From Nothophaeocryptopus gaeumannii (taxonomy: Eukaryota; Ascomycota; Dothideomycetes; Mycosphaerellales; Mycosphaerellaceae): 64,000 nt of DNA. The stretch lies in contig JASISA010000003.1 in NCBI GenBank assembly GCA_031771865.1, positions 496,001-560,000 of the forward strand, written 5' to 3'. The first letter of the stretch is position 1. Every line of letters begins with the position of its first letter. A program made the position numbers and the translations under genes. The notes beneath the pieces are model-generated. The model worked only from the letters and a program-made list of their open reading frames with translations. It was not told the origin of the DNA and made no database searches. This document shows positions 45,775 through 55,734 of the stretch, one piece after another.

Positions 45775-47062
45775 AGAGATTCCGGCCCCAAGGAAGAAGT
45801 TGCGAGGCAAGGCGCGTTAGAGGATTGAGTCGGTGGCCAGAAGCGTCTCTGAACATCAAGACTGGTGTTGAAGGGGGATGTAGCCATGCAATTCTTGGTT
45901 CCCACAAGCTGTTATGCATTTGAGCTCGCGCTCAGACTGAGTCAAGACGACCGGAGCAGTAGATTCAGATTTTATCTTAAAGCTTCACAATGATGCTTTG
46001 CTTTAACACAGGCTACCTTACTTTTTCTTCCCTTTGATTGAGCCTGTCGACTTGAGAAGGACGTCGGGGGAATGAGCAGCATCTTGACACAGATCCAAGA
46101 ACGATCCTTTTTGAGCCACAAGAGCATTCTAAAAGCTTCGAGATCGGAGCTCCATCATGCTCCAAGATCCAGGTGTGATCGTCTTCATTCGCGTTCATTA
46201 ACTTTGTAACGTGTTCCATGCCTCCAAACTTGCACATTCGGAACACATGTCAGTCGTCATGCCTATGAGACGGGTATGCAGGTGATAAAAACGACTTGAC
46301 ATGGTGGCCAACGTCCAAGGCAACTTTCACTTTCACCTATCACTTCACGATATGGCTCGTGTATTAGCGCGGCTTGACAAGAACAGAGCCAACGTTCCCT
46401 TCAGAGGTTGAAATTTCGCTGCTTTCTTCTATTCTCTCTTTATCCGCTACACACTGTGTCGTTACCACCGATCAGCAGTTCGGCAGGACATAGTGTAGCA
46501 GACCGGCGAGCACAGTGCTGACAGGTGATACAGAGTAGCGAACTACAATACCCAGATACCCCCTTCTCCAAAGCGAACCATGGCGGACAGCACAAGGACA
46601 AGGTATGTTGGTCATCCTCTTCGGAAGAGCATTCAGCACGGTGCTTGTCCGCCTAACAGACCGCTGGCTATGTACTGCTACTGAGAAGGCATGTCGTTGG
46701 CATGTTAGACGTGAATAGGTCCTTCGAAGTAGTGTAGATGGAGTGCGACGTCTGAGTACAGTCTCCACTCATGATTCGAGTCTCACGTCCTAGGAACAGA
46801 CCAGCACATCATCCTTGAGGAAGCCAGTGTAGCGAGTCCACCGGAGAAGAGAGACATATCTGATCAATGTGAATGGCTTCTCCTCTAGGAAGTCAAGCTC
46901 ATCCCTTGCAAGCTCGAATCTGAAGAGGTGAATACGGAGTTACAAGGTCGGGAGACTTGACAACGTCCTTATGATCTGTCCGTCATCGGTGCATTATTCT
47001 CGAGAAGACCTAGTATAGTAACCCGACCGATCTTCGTGCCAGCCCAGTCCTATCATGAATGT
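45775..47062. other. Intergenic, start of the repeat region
   Basis: 1.3 kb without a supported gene. Short open frames (46013-46246, 46472-46768, minus) lack any signature. A degenerate outlying copy of the downstream tandem-repeat start (GAATGGCTTCTC) lies at 46871. Confidence 0.45.
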
Positions 47063-47390
47063 GAATGGCTTCTCTCCCTCAAACTCAAACTCGTTCCTCT
47101 CGGCTCGAATCCGAAGCACTGGATGCAGGGCTGCATGATCGAGAATCTTGACGTGATTAATGCCATCTGTCGGAGGTGGCTACCCACGATGCTTGTTGAT
47201 CTCAGCACCAAGTGCGGAATGGCTTCTCTTCCTAGAACTCAAACACTGTTCTCTCCGGGTCGAATTCGAAGCACTGCATTCGAAGCTGGTTGGTCGAGAC
47301 CTTGACGTGATTAGTACTATCTGTCGTAGATGGGTGCTCAGGATGCTCTTCACTCTCAGCACTAAGGGCGGAATGGCTTTCTCTTGAGAA
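47063..47390. repeat. 154-bp tandem repeat, two diverged copies
   Basis: Copies start at GAATGGCTTCTC on 47063, 47217 and (partial) 47371, exactly 154 bp apart. They share TCAAACTC/ACTCAAAC, TCGAATYCGAAGCACTG, TTGACGTGATTA and CTCAGCACYAAG in the same order. By eye they are about three-quarters identical. A further, more diverged start at 46871 is 192 bp upstream of the first. 154 is not a multiple of three and no frame is conserved, so this is non-coding. About 290 bp of plain intergenic sequence follow before the next gene. Confidence 0.7.
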
Positions 47391-47683
47391 CATTGTTTCC
47401 GTGCGCTCTGCTTCGCGCTTAGGCGATCTATTCTCCTCAATTTCCGTTGAAAAACGATCGGTGAAACACCATATCCAGGAATCTGTCGTTTAGCTAGCTA
47501 TCTTCAAAGGACCCAATGATTAAGGCGCAGCGGCGTGCGGCTCTGCCATGTCAGAAGTTGCCCTGCATTCAACTTCGAGCCTGGAGTGAAAGTGGACGAT
47601 GCGAGTAACGAAGACTTCTCGACCGTTTCGATAGTCATGTATCATAGTGCGTCGTATCGATGCATCCCGTTATGGCGAGGCAT

Positions 47684-49492
47684 CTAGTCCTCCTCCTTCA
47701 GCCTACTGCTCTTTCCACTAACTCCATCAGCATCATTCGCTCCACTTCCAACCGAGCCCTCGAATCCGCCATCCTGAATAAAGAAATCCACCTCATCGAT
47801 CAAATCCCAAACAATATCCTCTGCAACCTGCTCTTTATACCTCTCTCCAACACCCCTCAGCTGACGCCCAGGGTTCCAGCCAGCCTTTTTGCCACTCCCA
47901 TCAACACCCGCATCGGCCATATTCACGTCAGGCCCCTGATTTGGCTTCTTCGCCGGACTTGCATCCTTCGTGTTCTGCAAGTGGGCTGGAGGTGCCCAGA
48001 ATCCACTCGGTCCGTCGCCGAAGTTGACCTCAGCAATTCCACCCCAGAAGCAGGAGACAGCTGGGAAGTAGCCGACTATCCCATCGTCGAAGCCTTCCCG
48101 AGCTCCCATAGTCTTACTTGGTGCACTTGCAGGCGGCAGGAAAGCGAGGAGGCTCTCAAATGCAGTTCCAATTGGTTTGCCGTTCTTGTACACTCGGATG
48201 GCGCTGTGTGGTAGTGTGCGTAGTGTAGGGTGCTCGTGATGAGGATTGGGTGCAGTCTTGATGCTTTCCTTCGTGGAGCTCGGTCCTGTCGTTGGAAGGT
48301 GATTGAGATTGGTCGTTCGGTCGGCATAGATCTCCATCGGCTTTGATGCAACGTGCTCCAGCACTTCAAAGTAACTGTTACCTTTGTACGCCACCGGGAT
48401 GCGATCGCGTATGATGTCCATTGGTTGCGTGTCGGCGTCTTGGTGATGGCCTTGATCGAAGCCGTCTCCAGAGTCCACAGCAGGATTGTACATGCCGTCC
48501 ACGACTTTGCGGTGTAGGTTGAGAGAAGGCAACTGAATCTCAACTCCGATGACATCCCCCTCCTTCACGTTCTGGTCCTCGGGCGCCAGCGTGACATGTG
48601 CTGGTGCGGGCTTGTTTGCCTTCGCTTTGGACTTCTTTGGTTGAAAGAATTTGCCCGGTCGACTCCTGTGCATCGTCTCGAATCTGATGTCCGTAATGCC
48701 GTAGCTGTATCCATCGAACCCAACAGGCGCATCCAGCGGTGCCTCTCGCCTTGCCCATCCGAAGCGCACATGCGGTTGTGGGCCATTCGCATCAGGGTCT
48801 GGGCCTTCTGGAGGCACTCCGCGGTGCATCTTGATCTCGTAATACAGCGTCCCCTCTCTTGCGCATGCGTTCGATCTCACCATCCGCCATCCCTTCTCGT
48901 TCGTGGTGATCAGTGCATTGGTAGTGAAGTGCATCCATCGATCCGCATCTTCAAAGCTCAATCGTGCGTAGTGTGGTGGAGGTGAGGTAGATCGATAAAA
49001 CTGTTTGTGCGGAAATTGAGGGTCTGCAATGGCGCGAGAGTAGCGATAGCCCTTCTTGTTCTCAGCAAGGTCGATCGGCTTATATAGCTGCCTCTCGCTG
49101 TTGGGCATTGTCAAGGGAAGCGGCTCATGCTCGACCATGACATCGTCCCTGGGCTCCTCAAAGTCTTGTGCCTTGGGCGGAGGGACATTGTAGCGCTGCG
49201 GAGATGGATAGGTCTGCGCGGTACTCGCTTTCCGCTTGCCCAATGTCGTGCTACTACTCGTGGTCGTCTTCTTGTTGTCGTCGTATGCAGTCATGTTGCT
49301 CTCGCGCTTCTTCAACGACTCTTTCTTCTCGCGGCGTTCACGTTCAATGGGCGGAGGAGCCGGCGTCCGTGATGCCTGTCGCGAGGAAGTTGCTGGGTTG
49401 AGCGGAGACGGGATGCTGGGCGCATGCTCCTGCTCCAGTGTCGCTTGGAGAGGCGTCGCGCCGTGCGATTGCGGGGCAGAGTCCGTTGCCAT
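47684..49492 (-). CDS. BRE2: COMPASS subunit Bre2/Ash2 (SPRY domain)
   Basis: A single exon of 602 residues. The first 150 residues are Pro/Ser/Lys-rich and disordered. The SPRY core begins near YRYSRAIADPQFPHKQFYRS and includes GTLYYEIKMHRGVPPEGPDP, PHVRFGWARREAPLDAPVG and DGYSYGITD. It is split by a long insertion and resumes at IRVYKNGKPIGTAFESLLAF and DGIVGYFPAVSCFWGGIAEV. This split SPRY with a conserved C-terminal YKEQVAEDIVWDLIDEVDFF segment is the hallmark of fungal Ash2/Bre2. It is part of the Set1 complex that methylates histone H3 Lys4. The start at 49492 is the first ATG of the frame. It is divergent from ENP1 with 220 bp between the ATGs. Confidence 0.9.
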   Translation of the reverse strand: MATDSAPQSHGATPLQATLEQEHAPSIPSPLNPATSSRQASRTPAPPPIERERREKKESLKKRESNMTAYDDNKKTTTSSSTTLGKRKASTAQTYPSPQRYNVPPPKAQDFEEPRDDVMVEHEPLPLTMPNSERQLYKPIDLAENKKGYRYSRAIADPQFPHKQFYRSTSPPPHYARLSFEDADRWMHFTTNALITTNEKGWRMVRSNACAREGTLYYEIKMHRGVPPEGPDPDANGPQPHVRFGWARREAPLDAPVGFDGYSYGITDIRFETMHRSRPGKFFQPKKSKAKANKPAPAHVTLAPEDQNVKEGDVIGVEIQLPSLNLHRKVVDGMYNPAVDSGDGFDQGHHQDADTQPMDIIRDRIPVAYKGNSYFEVLEHVASKPMEIYADRTTNLNHLPTTGPSSTKESIKTAPNPHHEHPTLRTLPHSAIRVYKNGKPIGTAFESLLAFLPPASAPSKTMGAREGFDDGIVGYFPAVSCFWGGIAEVNFGDGPSGFWAPPAHLQNTKDASPAKKPNQGPDVNMADAGVDGSGKKAGWNPGRQLRGVGERYKEQVAEDIVWDLIDEVDFFIQDGGFEGSVGSGANDADGVSGKSSRLKEED

Positions 49493-49712
49493 TGCGATCA
49501 AATGCTGCAGTACATGCAGATTCGCGAGATGTCCATATCGTTGGAGCTTGACGCGCCTGCCACGAAGAGAGGCGTTCCTGCCTGGCTCCTGCTCAGACAA
49601 GGTTCATAGCCACGTGGAGATCCTTGCTAGAGCAGTATCTTGGCGAGGACCCTCGTTCGTGATTTTTTGAAGGCCTCGGAAAGAGCGATCCGCGATCTTC
49701 AGACTCACTCAT
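49493..49712. promoter_or_regulatory. Short bidirectional promoter, BRE2 and ENP1
   Basis: Only 220 bp separate the start codons of the two divergent genes, so both leaders and core promoters must share it. No canonical TATA box is seen on either strand. Both genes are nuclear housekeeping functions (histone methylation, ribosome biogenesis). Confidence 0.55.
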
Positions 49713-51236
49713 ATGACACGATACAGCATGCCGAAAGCCTCGAGATCGAATTCCGCTGCCCGTCAGGAGCGACGGCATAATCCGCTCAGCGAAGAATACT
49801 CCCCATCCGCACCGCTCAAGCAAAAGAACGGCAAGAAGCGAAAGTCAACACACGAGGAGAATGGCGAGAACGGATATGTCGACAGCAAAGCATCGCGGAA
49901 GATTTTAGATCTCGGACAAGACCTGGCAGCGGAAGATCTGGCTGAGCAACAGGCCAAGAGACCAGCTGTGGAATCTACTGCTTTCGCATTTGAGAGTCGC
50001 TTCGAAGATGATGGCGATGAGGACGAGGAGAAAGAGGAGGTAGGCGAGTACGATGATGAGGAAGCATGGGGATCAGAGGAAGAGGAGGTCGAAGAGATTG
50101 AGGTCGACCCAAGCGACCTCGAAATGTTCAATAAATTCAATCCCTCATTCGACCCCGCGACACTACTCGATCCGAAGAATGGCGATGAGGAGGAAGCGCA
50201 AGGTCCTGGCACAAACCTCGCAGACCTGATATTAGAAAAGATCGCGGAACATGAAGCCCAGCAAAGAGAACAGGAAGGCGACGCGCCACAACAAATACGA
50301 GGAGGCGGTGCTCCAGAAGACGCAGTAGAGCTACCAGCGAAAGTGGTGGAGGTATACACACAAGTTGGACTATTGCTGTCAAGATACAAGAGTGGGAAAC
50401 TGCCGAAGCCCTTCAAGATCCTCCCAACATTACCACAATGGGACGTCCTCATCTCCATAACACGACCAGACAGCTGGACACCCAACGCCACTTACGAAGC
50501 CACCAAGATCTTCACTTCCACAAGACCCGCAGTCGCACAAGCCTTCTGCTCCGACGTCCTCCTGCCGGTGGTCCGAGAAGATATTCGCGAAGCAAAGAAA
50601 CTCAATGTCCATCTCTACAAAGCCCTCAAAAAGGCTCTCTACAAACCAGCCGCTTTCTTCCGAGGCTTCCTCTTTCCCCTTGTCGGCTCCGGGACCTGCA
50701 CACTACGAGAAGCGCAAATCATAGGCTCAGTCTTGGCAAGAGTCTCCATCCCGGTCTTGCACTCCGCCACAGCACTCTACAGACTCTGTGAAATCGCAGC
50801 CGAGCAAATGATGCACGATGTCGAATCAGCCGGCGCTTGCAATATCTTCATTCGGACCCTTTTGGAGAAGAAATACGCTCTCCCCTACCGTGTCGTCGAC
50901 GCGTTAGTCTTCCATTTCCTTCGTTTCCGCGCTGTACAAGACGGCTCAGGCGACCTGAACATGGATGGCGGCAATCAAGGTTTCCCTGGGAAGAAAGGCG
51001 CTGGAGATTCCAAATTGCCGGTTCTCTGGCATCAGAGTTTGTTGGCTTTTGCGCAGCGGTACAAGAATGAGATCACGGAGGACCAGCGAGAAGCTCTGCT
51101 AGATCTGTTGCTCGTGAGGGGACATAAGCAGATTGGTCCGGAAGTGCGGAGGGAGTTGCTTGAGGGCAGAGGGAGAGGAGAAGTTGTGGAGCCAAGTATG
51201 GCTGATGGGGGTGATGATACTATGATGGATGTCTGA
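49713..51236 (+). CDS. ENP1: Essential nuclear protein 1 (bystin, 40S biogenesis)
   Basis: A single exon of 507 residues. The N-terminal 190 residues are basic, then strongly acidic (EDDGDEDEEKEEVGEYDDEE). The bystin domain follows: KLPKPFKILPTLPQWDVLIS, ATYEATKIFTSTRPAVAQAF, YKPAAFFRGFLFPLVGSGTC, SIPVLHSATALYRLCEIAAE and NIFIRTLLEKKYALPYRVVD, all very conserved. Enp1 binds the pre-40S head and is needed for 20S pre-rRNA processing and export. The start used is the first ATG; a second Met (MPKASRS) five codons later is as plausible. The gene shifts from C-rich coding around 50,430-50,800 to G-rich after 51,020. Confidence 0.95.
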   Translation: MTRYSMPKASRSNSAARQERRHNPLSEEYSPSAPLKQKNGKKRKSTHEENGENGYVDSKASRKILDLGQDLAAEDLAEQQAKRPAVESTAFAFESRFEDDGDEDEEKEEVGEYDDEEAWGSEEEEVEEIEVDPSDLEMFNKFNPSFDPATLLDPKNGDEEEAQGPGTNLADLILEKIAEHEAQQREQEGDAPQQIRGGGAPEDAVELPAKVVEVYTQVGLLLSRYKSGKLPKPFKILPTLPQWDVLISITRPDSWTPNATYEATKIFTSTRPAVAQAFCSDVLLPVVREDIREAKKLNVHLYKALKKALYKPAAFFRGFLFPLVGSGTCTLREAQIIGSVLARVSIPVLHSATALYRLCEIAAEQMMHDVESAGACNIFIRTLLEKKYALPYRVVDALVFHFLRFRAVQDGSGDLNMDGGNQGFPGKKGAGDSKLPVLWHQSLLAFAQRYKNEITEDQREALLDLLLVRGHKQIGPEVRRELLEGRGRGEVVEPSMADGGDDTMMDV

Positions 51237-51380
51237 TGAGCTGCGCTATTCTGAGGTCTCAGCTTTGTGGCGTAGGACCGTGAACACGGGGATCGAAGAT
51301 TGAGAGAAAGCGAGTTTCGAATGACACCCTCTTGCTCCATCCTCTCCCTTACTTCTTCTCCCTTACCTCCAACACATCCA

Positions 51381-52097
51381 TCACAACTGCCAAGACAACC
51401 TTGGCCTCCTCCCGTCAAGCATCTCAAGTAAATTCCCAATCCCTTCAACAACCTCCTCAACATCCTCTTCCGCCCCGGCCACCGAACCCAACCTCGCAAC
51501 CTCCCGCCGACTCTTTCCGAGCTCCTCCTTCGCAGATTCCAACATAGCCTCCGAAGACGATCCATCAAATCTAAAATCCACAACCTCCTGTTCACGGTCC
51601 ACCAGGTGCACTCCGCTGGGCACCGACGTCCAAGGCCACGTCCTCAGAACCAACACAGCGGGAACGCCAAGCTCCCGAGCCACCTCTCGATATCGAGTCA
51701 GTTTGCTCACGGTCTCGAACATCCTTCCCGGAGAAATATTTCCTAAGACGATATCGAGATGCTTGACTTTCGAAGCCCACATTCAGGGCAGGCATTGAAG
51801 CCATTTCCCGAATTCAGCGGGAGAATCGGTCTTTTCCTTTCTTTGGGGATGCGGAGTCCACCAGTGATTTACGGAGATGATGAAATGAGTCTTGGTGTAG
51901 AAGAGATGGAGGGATTCGCGACGAAGTTGTCTACAGGTGAGGGTGACGGCGAGGAGGTTCTCCGGTTGTGATTTGAGAGCGATGCGGGTGGAATAGTCGT
52001 CTTGGTCGATTGTGAGGCCGGTTGGGGGCACGATGGCTTCTTTGAGGATCTGTTCGCGCAGCTCGGCGGGGAGTTTGATGAATGGAGAGTGATCCAT
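51381..52097 (-). pseudogene. F-box-like paralogue interrupted by an in-frame TGA
   Basis: From ATG 52097 the frame reads MDHSPFIKLPAELREQILKE and continues, with LLAVTLTCRQLRRESLHLFY, to a TGA at 51785-51783. The next codon is ATG, in the same frame, and opens MWASKVKHLDIVLGNISP ... LTRYREVARELGVPAVLVL to a stop at 51381. The intact neighbour at 52494-53195 has both halves continuous: LQSLGGWTSAIQYVEIDLG aligns across the TGA, which replaces a Gly codon. So this is one gene with a single nonsense codon, unless the two halves are made separately or the stop is read through. The N-terminal half alone keeps the F-box-like motif. Confidence 0.7.
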
Positions 52098-52493
52098 CGT
52101 CTTTCCGTCGGTAGGCTTAGGTCTCGCTCGTCTGGATTGTAGATTGCGTGGCATGGTTTACTGAAATTGAATATATACCTGTGGGCTGCGTGCGACCCCG
52201 TGGCCAAGGTAAGTCATGGGCTTCACCAGCACATCCACACTTGATTGAAATTGTTGACTAGACGTCCAAGATCTGCCGGACGCACAAATTCCAAGATGTC
52301 GACGATGGTCGAAAAACCTGAAATATGGCTTCCTGGGGTCATTCTATAGTCCTGATGCTGCTGAGCCGAGGCTGGTTCAAGGCCATCTCATTGATTACCC
52401 CTTACTGCGTTTCTCCCAGATCGCTGTCTGTGCTCTCAATTTCTCAGCGACTCCGCACCTTCCAAAGAACGCCCACATGATAGGTACGCCGCG
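52098..52493. other. Spacer between tandem F-box-like genes
   Basis: 396 bp holding the promoter of the downstream (left) copy and the terminator of the right copy. No other feature was seen. Confidence 0.4.
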
Positions 52494-53195
52494 TCAAAAC
52501 CCCCCTTCCCATTTCGGCTTTTTGTCAAGACCTTGCGGCAACTTTCTCACTCCACTCATGGCCCTCTCGACATCTTGATCAGCATGCTCTTGCGGGACCT
52601 CAAAACGAACGCTCTCACGACTGGCGCGGAGTCGTTCTTGAAAGGACGCGATGATGTTCTCCGGCTTCGACCAATCGAGTCTCAATCCAGTCTCAGCTCC
52701 ATCCGAGGAAAGCAATATGGGCCTGGAAAATCGGGGTATCGTCCACGAGTAGATGCTCAAAATTGACACGGCTGGGATCCGAAATGACCTGCAGACTTCT
52801 CGGTAGCGGGTGAGTTGCCGGATCGCCGACTCCGTGCTCTGCAATGTGATGGTCCCGAGGTCAATCTCCACGTATTGAATAGCGGAGGTCCAGCCGCCAA
52901 GACTTTGCAACCAGTCTTCCAGCTTCTTGCTGAGATCGGCTCGTCTCTTCCAAGATTGATGGATTTTGAAGGTGAAATGCGTCTTCTTGTAGAAAATAGC
53001 CAAAGATTCTTTTCGTAGTTCCTTGTAGGTCAGGGAGATGGTCAGGTCCACAGGCCGCGTTAAGTGGTGGGTTGGATCGAAGATATTTCTGACGCAGTCG
53101 TACTCGGTGAAGGCACCATGTTTGGGAACTATGGCTTCCTCGAGGATATGTTCACGGAGCTCTGCTGGGAGTTTTCTGAATGAGGAGTGGTCCAT
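52494..53195 (-). CDS. F-box-like (LPxELR) protein
   Basis: A single exon of 233 residues starting MDHSSFRKLPAELREHILEE. The second conserved block is VDLTISLTYKELRKESLAIF, followed by KKTHFTFKIHQSW and the LTRYREVCRSFRIPAVSILS segment shared with the neighbour at 51.4-52.1 kb. The family is widespread in filamentous ascomycetes and largely uncharacterised. The open frame extends upstream to 53651, but that part overlaps a plus-strand F-box-like fragment in antisense and has no family similarity, so the start at 53195 is preferred; it matches the neighbour's start exactly. Confidence 0.75.
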   Translation of the reverse strand: MDHSSFRKLPAELREHILEEAIVPKHGAFTEYDCVRNIFDPTHHLTRPVDLTISLTYKELRKESLAIFYKKTHFTFKIHQSWKRRADLSKKLEDWLQSLGGWTSAIQYVEIDLGTITLQSTESAIRQLTRYREVCRSFRIPAVSILSIYSWTIPRFSRPILLSSDGAETGLRLDWSKPENIIASFQERLRASRESVRFEVPQEHADQDVERAMSGVRKLPQGLDKKPKWEGGF

Positions 53196-53387
53196 GATGA
53201 TTTTGATGGTGCCGCGCGCTGAGGTCGAGTCGTTTGGCAGTTCGCTTTGTGGGGGAGATTTATGAGTTCGAAATCGATGCGAGCTGTGGATGGCCCGAAT
53301 CCATGGTAAGCTGGGGATCCAGCACACCTCTGTCTTGACTGGAATTGTCGACCGCACTTCGAAGCTGCACGACACGAACCTCCCAAA

Positions 53388-54032
53388 ATGTCGACTTCGG
53401 AAGAACAACAGAGGCCTAGCCCCCTTTACGAATGGCACCTCATCATCGCTCCGATGAATCACCAGAGATGCCGGATGCTCGAATTGCCCAGAGAGCTGCG
53501 GGATCTGATCTATGGGAGCTTCTTCGAGTCGCGGAACAGGTTGACCGTGGGCATGGATATCTCCGGGCAAATCTATGACAGAGAACTTTGGGGGTCCCAG
53601 ATCGGTTGAATAGATGGCAAAGATACCTTGGTTTGCTAAATCATTATTCAAGGCTGGCCGTGGCGATCAAGCACCGCATTTGGGCGTGTGAACAATGCTT
53701 CATGGCTGCATAATCCTCAGAGCGTGGACCTTACGATAAACCCTAGGCAAGGATTCAACTACGAAATTTCTTTGATCGCAGCATGCATCAGTGAATTCCT
53801 ACTTGTAACACATCGTCGTCCAATCCAGTCCCTGGAGATCATATTTGAAAGCGGCTTTTACGACAGCTGGCCTGGGCTTGCGCGGCCACTGCTGATAGCT
53901 GTACGACAGCTGAGACCCAAGCGGAAGGTGCAATTCCGGAACATGTTGCCTTGGTACAAACTCGACTCATCGCAGTTCGAGCTCATTGACTTTGCAATGC
54001 GTCAGGCGTGCATGGACAGATCGTACGGCTAG
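53388..54032 (+). pseudogene. F-box-like fragment, third local copy
   Basis: The plus strand from 53388 reads MSTSEEQQRPSPLYEWHL and then MLELPRELRDLIYGSFFES, the family motif. The frame stops at 53609. From about 53688 a second frame has SVDLTINPRQGFNYEISLIA and RPIQSLEIIFESGFYDSWPG, which looks like the continuation. No good splice pair joins them, so the copy is probably broken. It lies divergent from the intact copy at 52494-53195, and the two starts are under 200 bp apart. Confidence 0.5.
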
Positions 54033-54983
54033 GCAGGCAACTCTCTTGGCTCAGCGTGTCCTGAAGGCAGCTCTCTGGCGTTGGCGTATCCGAACTTATC
54101 ACCGGCGTCCATTTCTTGTCTTTCTCCTGACGAACCCAGCTCAGAGAGGGGGGTATATTGGGTTGCGCCGGGCGCATGGTAGCTGCGCTCTCCTGTACCT
54201 TTGTCACCAGGCATCTCCGACGGATGCCCACCAGCTGACCCTTCCGCTAGTCCAGTCGGGCCCTTGCGCGGTCGTTTTCTCCAGAGGAACCACGCAGCAC
54301 CAAGGACCAAAGCTACGCCTGCTACTCCTCCAACGACAGCACCAGCGATAGTGCCACCGGATACCGAGTTCGAATCACTGCTGTTGCTGGCAGAGGATGT
54401 CGTAGCGGCAGTGGAAGTTGTAGTCGCTGCTGAGGTTGTTGATATGGTGGCGGAGCTTGAAGATATAGCAGTGGCCTCAACAGAAAGCGCTGCCGCATCT
54501 ACGGACCAAGTGCTGGCGGAGGGGCTGGCAGAAGATAAGGACGAGTAAGTCTCGTTGAAGAGTTCATCGGAGACTTGAGCGACAATGTTATCTTGGGTCG
54601 CAACGCAGACATTGATTTGGCCTCATAGCAAGTCAGCTAGCATTTAAATATGAAGCGTTTATTGCCATACCTGTTCGCTGCGTGCATTGCTCTGCGTCTT
54701 TCAAGCAACACCAACTCGAAGTTCCTGAGCTGCAATTCTGCTGGAAAGAAGAAGGGCCACCATCGCTACCCTCGCATGTTGGCGCGAAAGCTCTGCAGAT
54801 GTCATAGCTTTCGCCAGAACAGCAGTAGTATTTATCGACCACACTATCGTACGCGCAGAGATTGAGCGGGGAATAGCACTTGATTCCGAGGCCTGGGCAA
54901 CTGTTGTTGGCACTGAAGTAGAAGTTCGTGTAGTCTGCTCGTGCCAGCGCTGCAGAGGCGAGGGGGAGGGCCAGAAAAGCCAT
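54029..54983 (-). CDS. Cysteine-rich single-pass membrane protein
   Basis: Two exons on the minus strand (54983-54671, 54621-54029) give 301 residues. A signal peptide (MAFLALPLASAALARA) precedes an ectodomain of about 90 residues with 12 cysteines, including YYCCSGESYDIC and SSWCCLKDAEQC. A Ser/Thr/Ala-rich stalk follows (for example SSSSATISTTSAATTTST), then one transmembrane helix (IAGAVVGGVAGVALVLGAAW). A basic stop-transfer FLWRKRPRKG leads into a cytosolic tail rich in Gly/Glu/Ser. This architecture matches fungal wall-stress-sensor-like and Mid2-like proteins, but I cannot assign the ectodomain to a named family. The 49-bp intron keeps the frame. Confidence 0.75.
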
Positions 54984-55734
54984 CGACGAGGAGGTCCGGA
55001 TTCGCAGCGAAGGATGAAGAGTTCCCCTACGGCCCCTACGGGGACACCTTGCGATCAAATGATTTCAGCTCGAAGAACAGCGCACTCATGATCTGTGGGT
55101 CTTTAATGAACCCTAGGCGAGGGATTCAATGCCCTGCCCGCGCCAGGACCCATAAATGTTGCGCCTTGAAATACCCGATAGGCCGTGAAGATGGTTGGTG
55201 GCTGGTCGTGTGGCTCCAAGCGATACCAAGTAGATAAATTTGGATGTTCTTCTGTACATCGCAGGCATCCTGCGTCGATTCAGCTGAATCTGAATGTATC
55301 CATCTATCTTGCTCATTATGTAAAGGTATCGCTCTGCGCAATGCATGGCCCACGGCATATCACTTTCGGGTTCGGAAGGATGGATGCGCGGCAGATTTAC
55401 GTGAGTATGGATTGAAGGTGAGGAAGCAGGAGTTTGTCGTTGAAGAAGTGATGTTTGTGCTGTCCTTCCAAACTTCATGCAGGGTCGAAAGCTTCGCCAT
55501 CCAAAAAGCTCCGAATCCTCGTCAGCGACCGAGGAACGCGACCTCCTCATTGCTTCATCAGTCGCAACATCTCACAGAGATACAATGTTACGGCCAGAAA
55601 GCTGCTCAACCAGCGATGGCACAGACATAGTACACAACAAGACAGCCAGACAAACAGCACATGGTCAAGCAACGCCTCAAGGTAGCGACTCGACCCAGCC
55701 GCGCTCGTCTGACATCGCAATGAGTACCTCCTGA
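54984..55734. other. Intergenic, nothing recognised
   Basis: 751 bp between two divergent genes, so it contains both promoters. Short frames at 55185-55630 have no signature. Confidence 0.4.

Noticed and set aside
49763..50491. Minus-strand frame of 242 codons across ENP1
   Set aside because: Ser-rich mirror of the acidic (GAGGAG/GATGAG) coding of ENP1; no start context or family.
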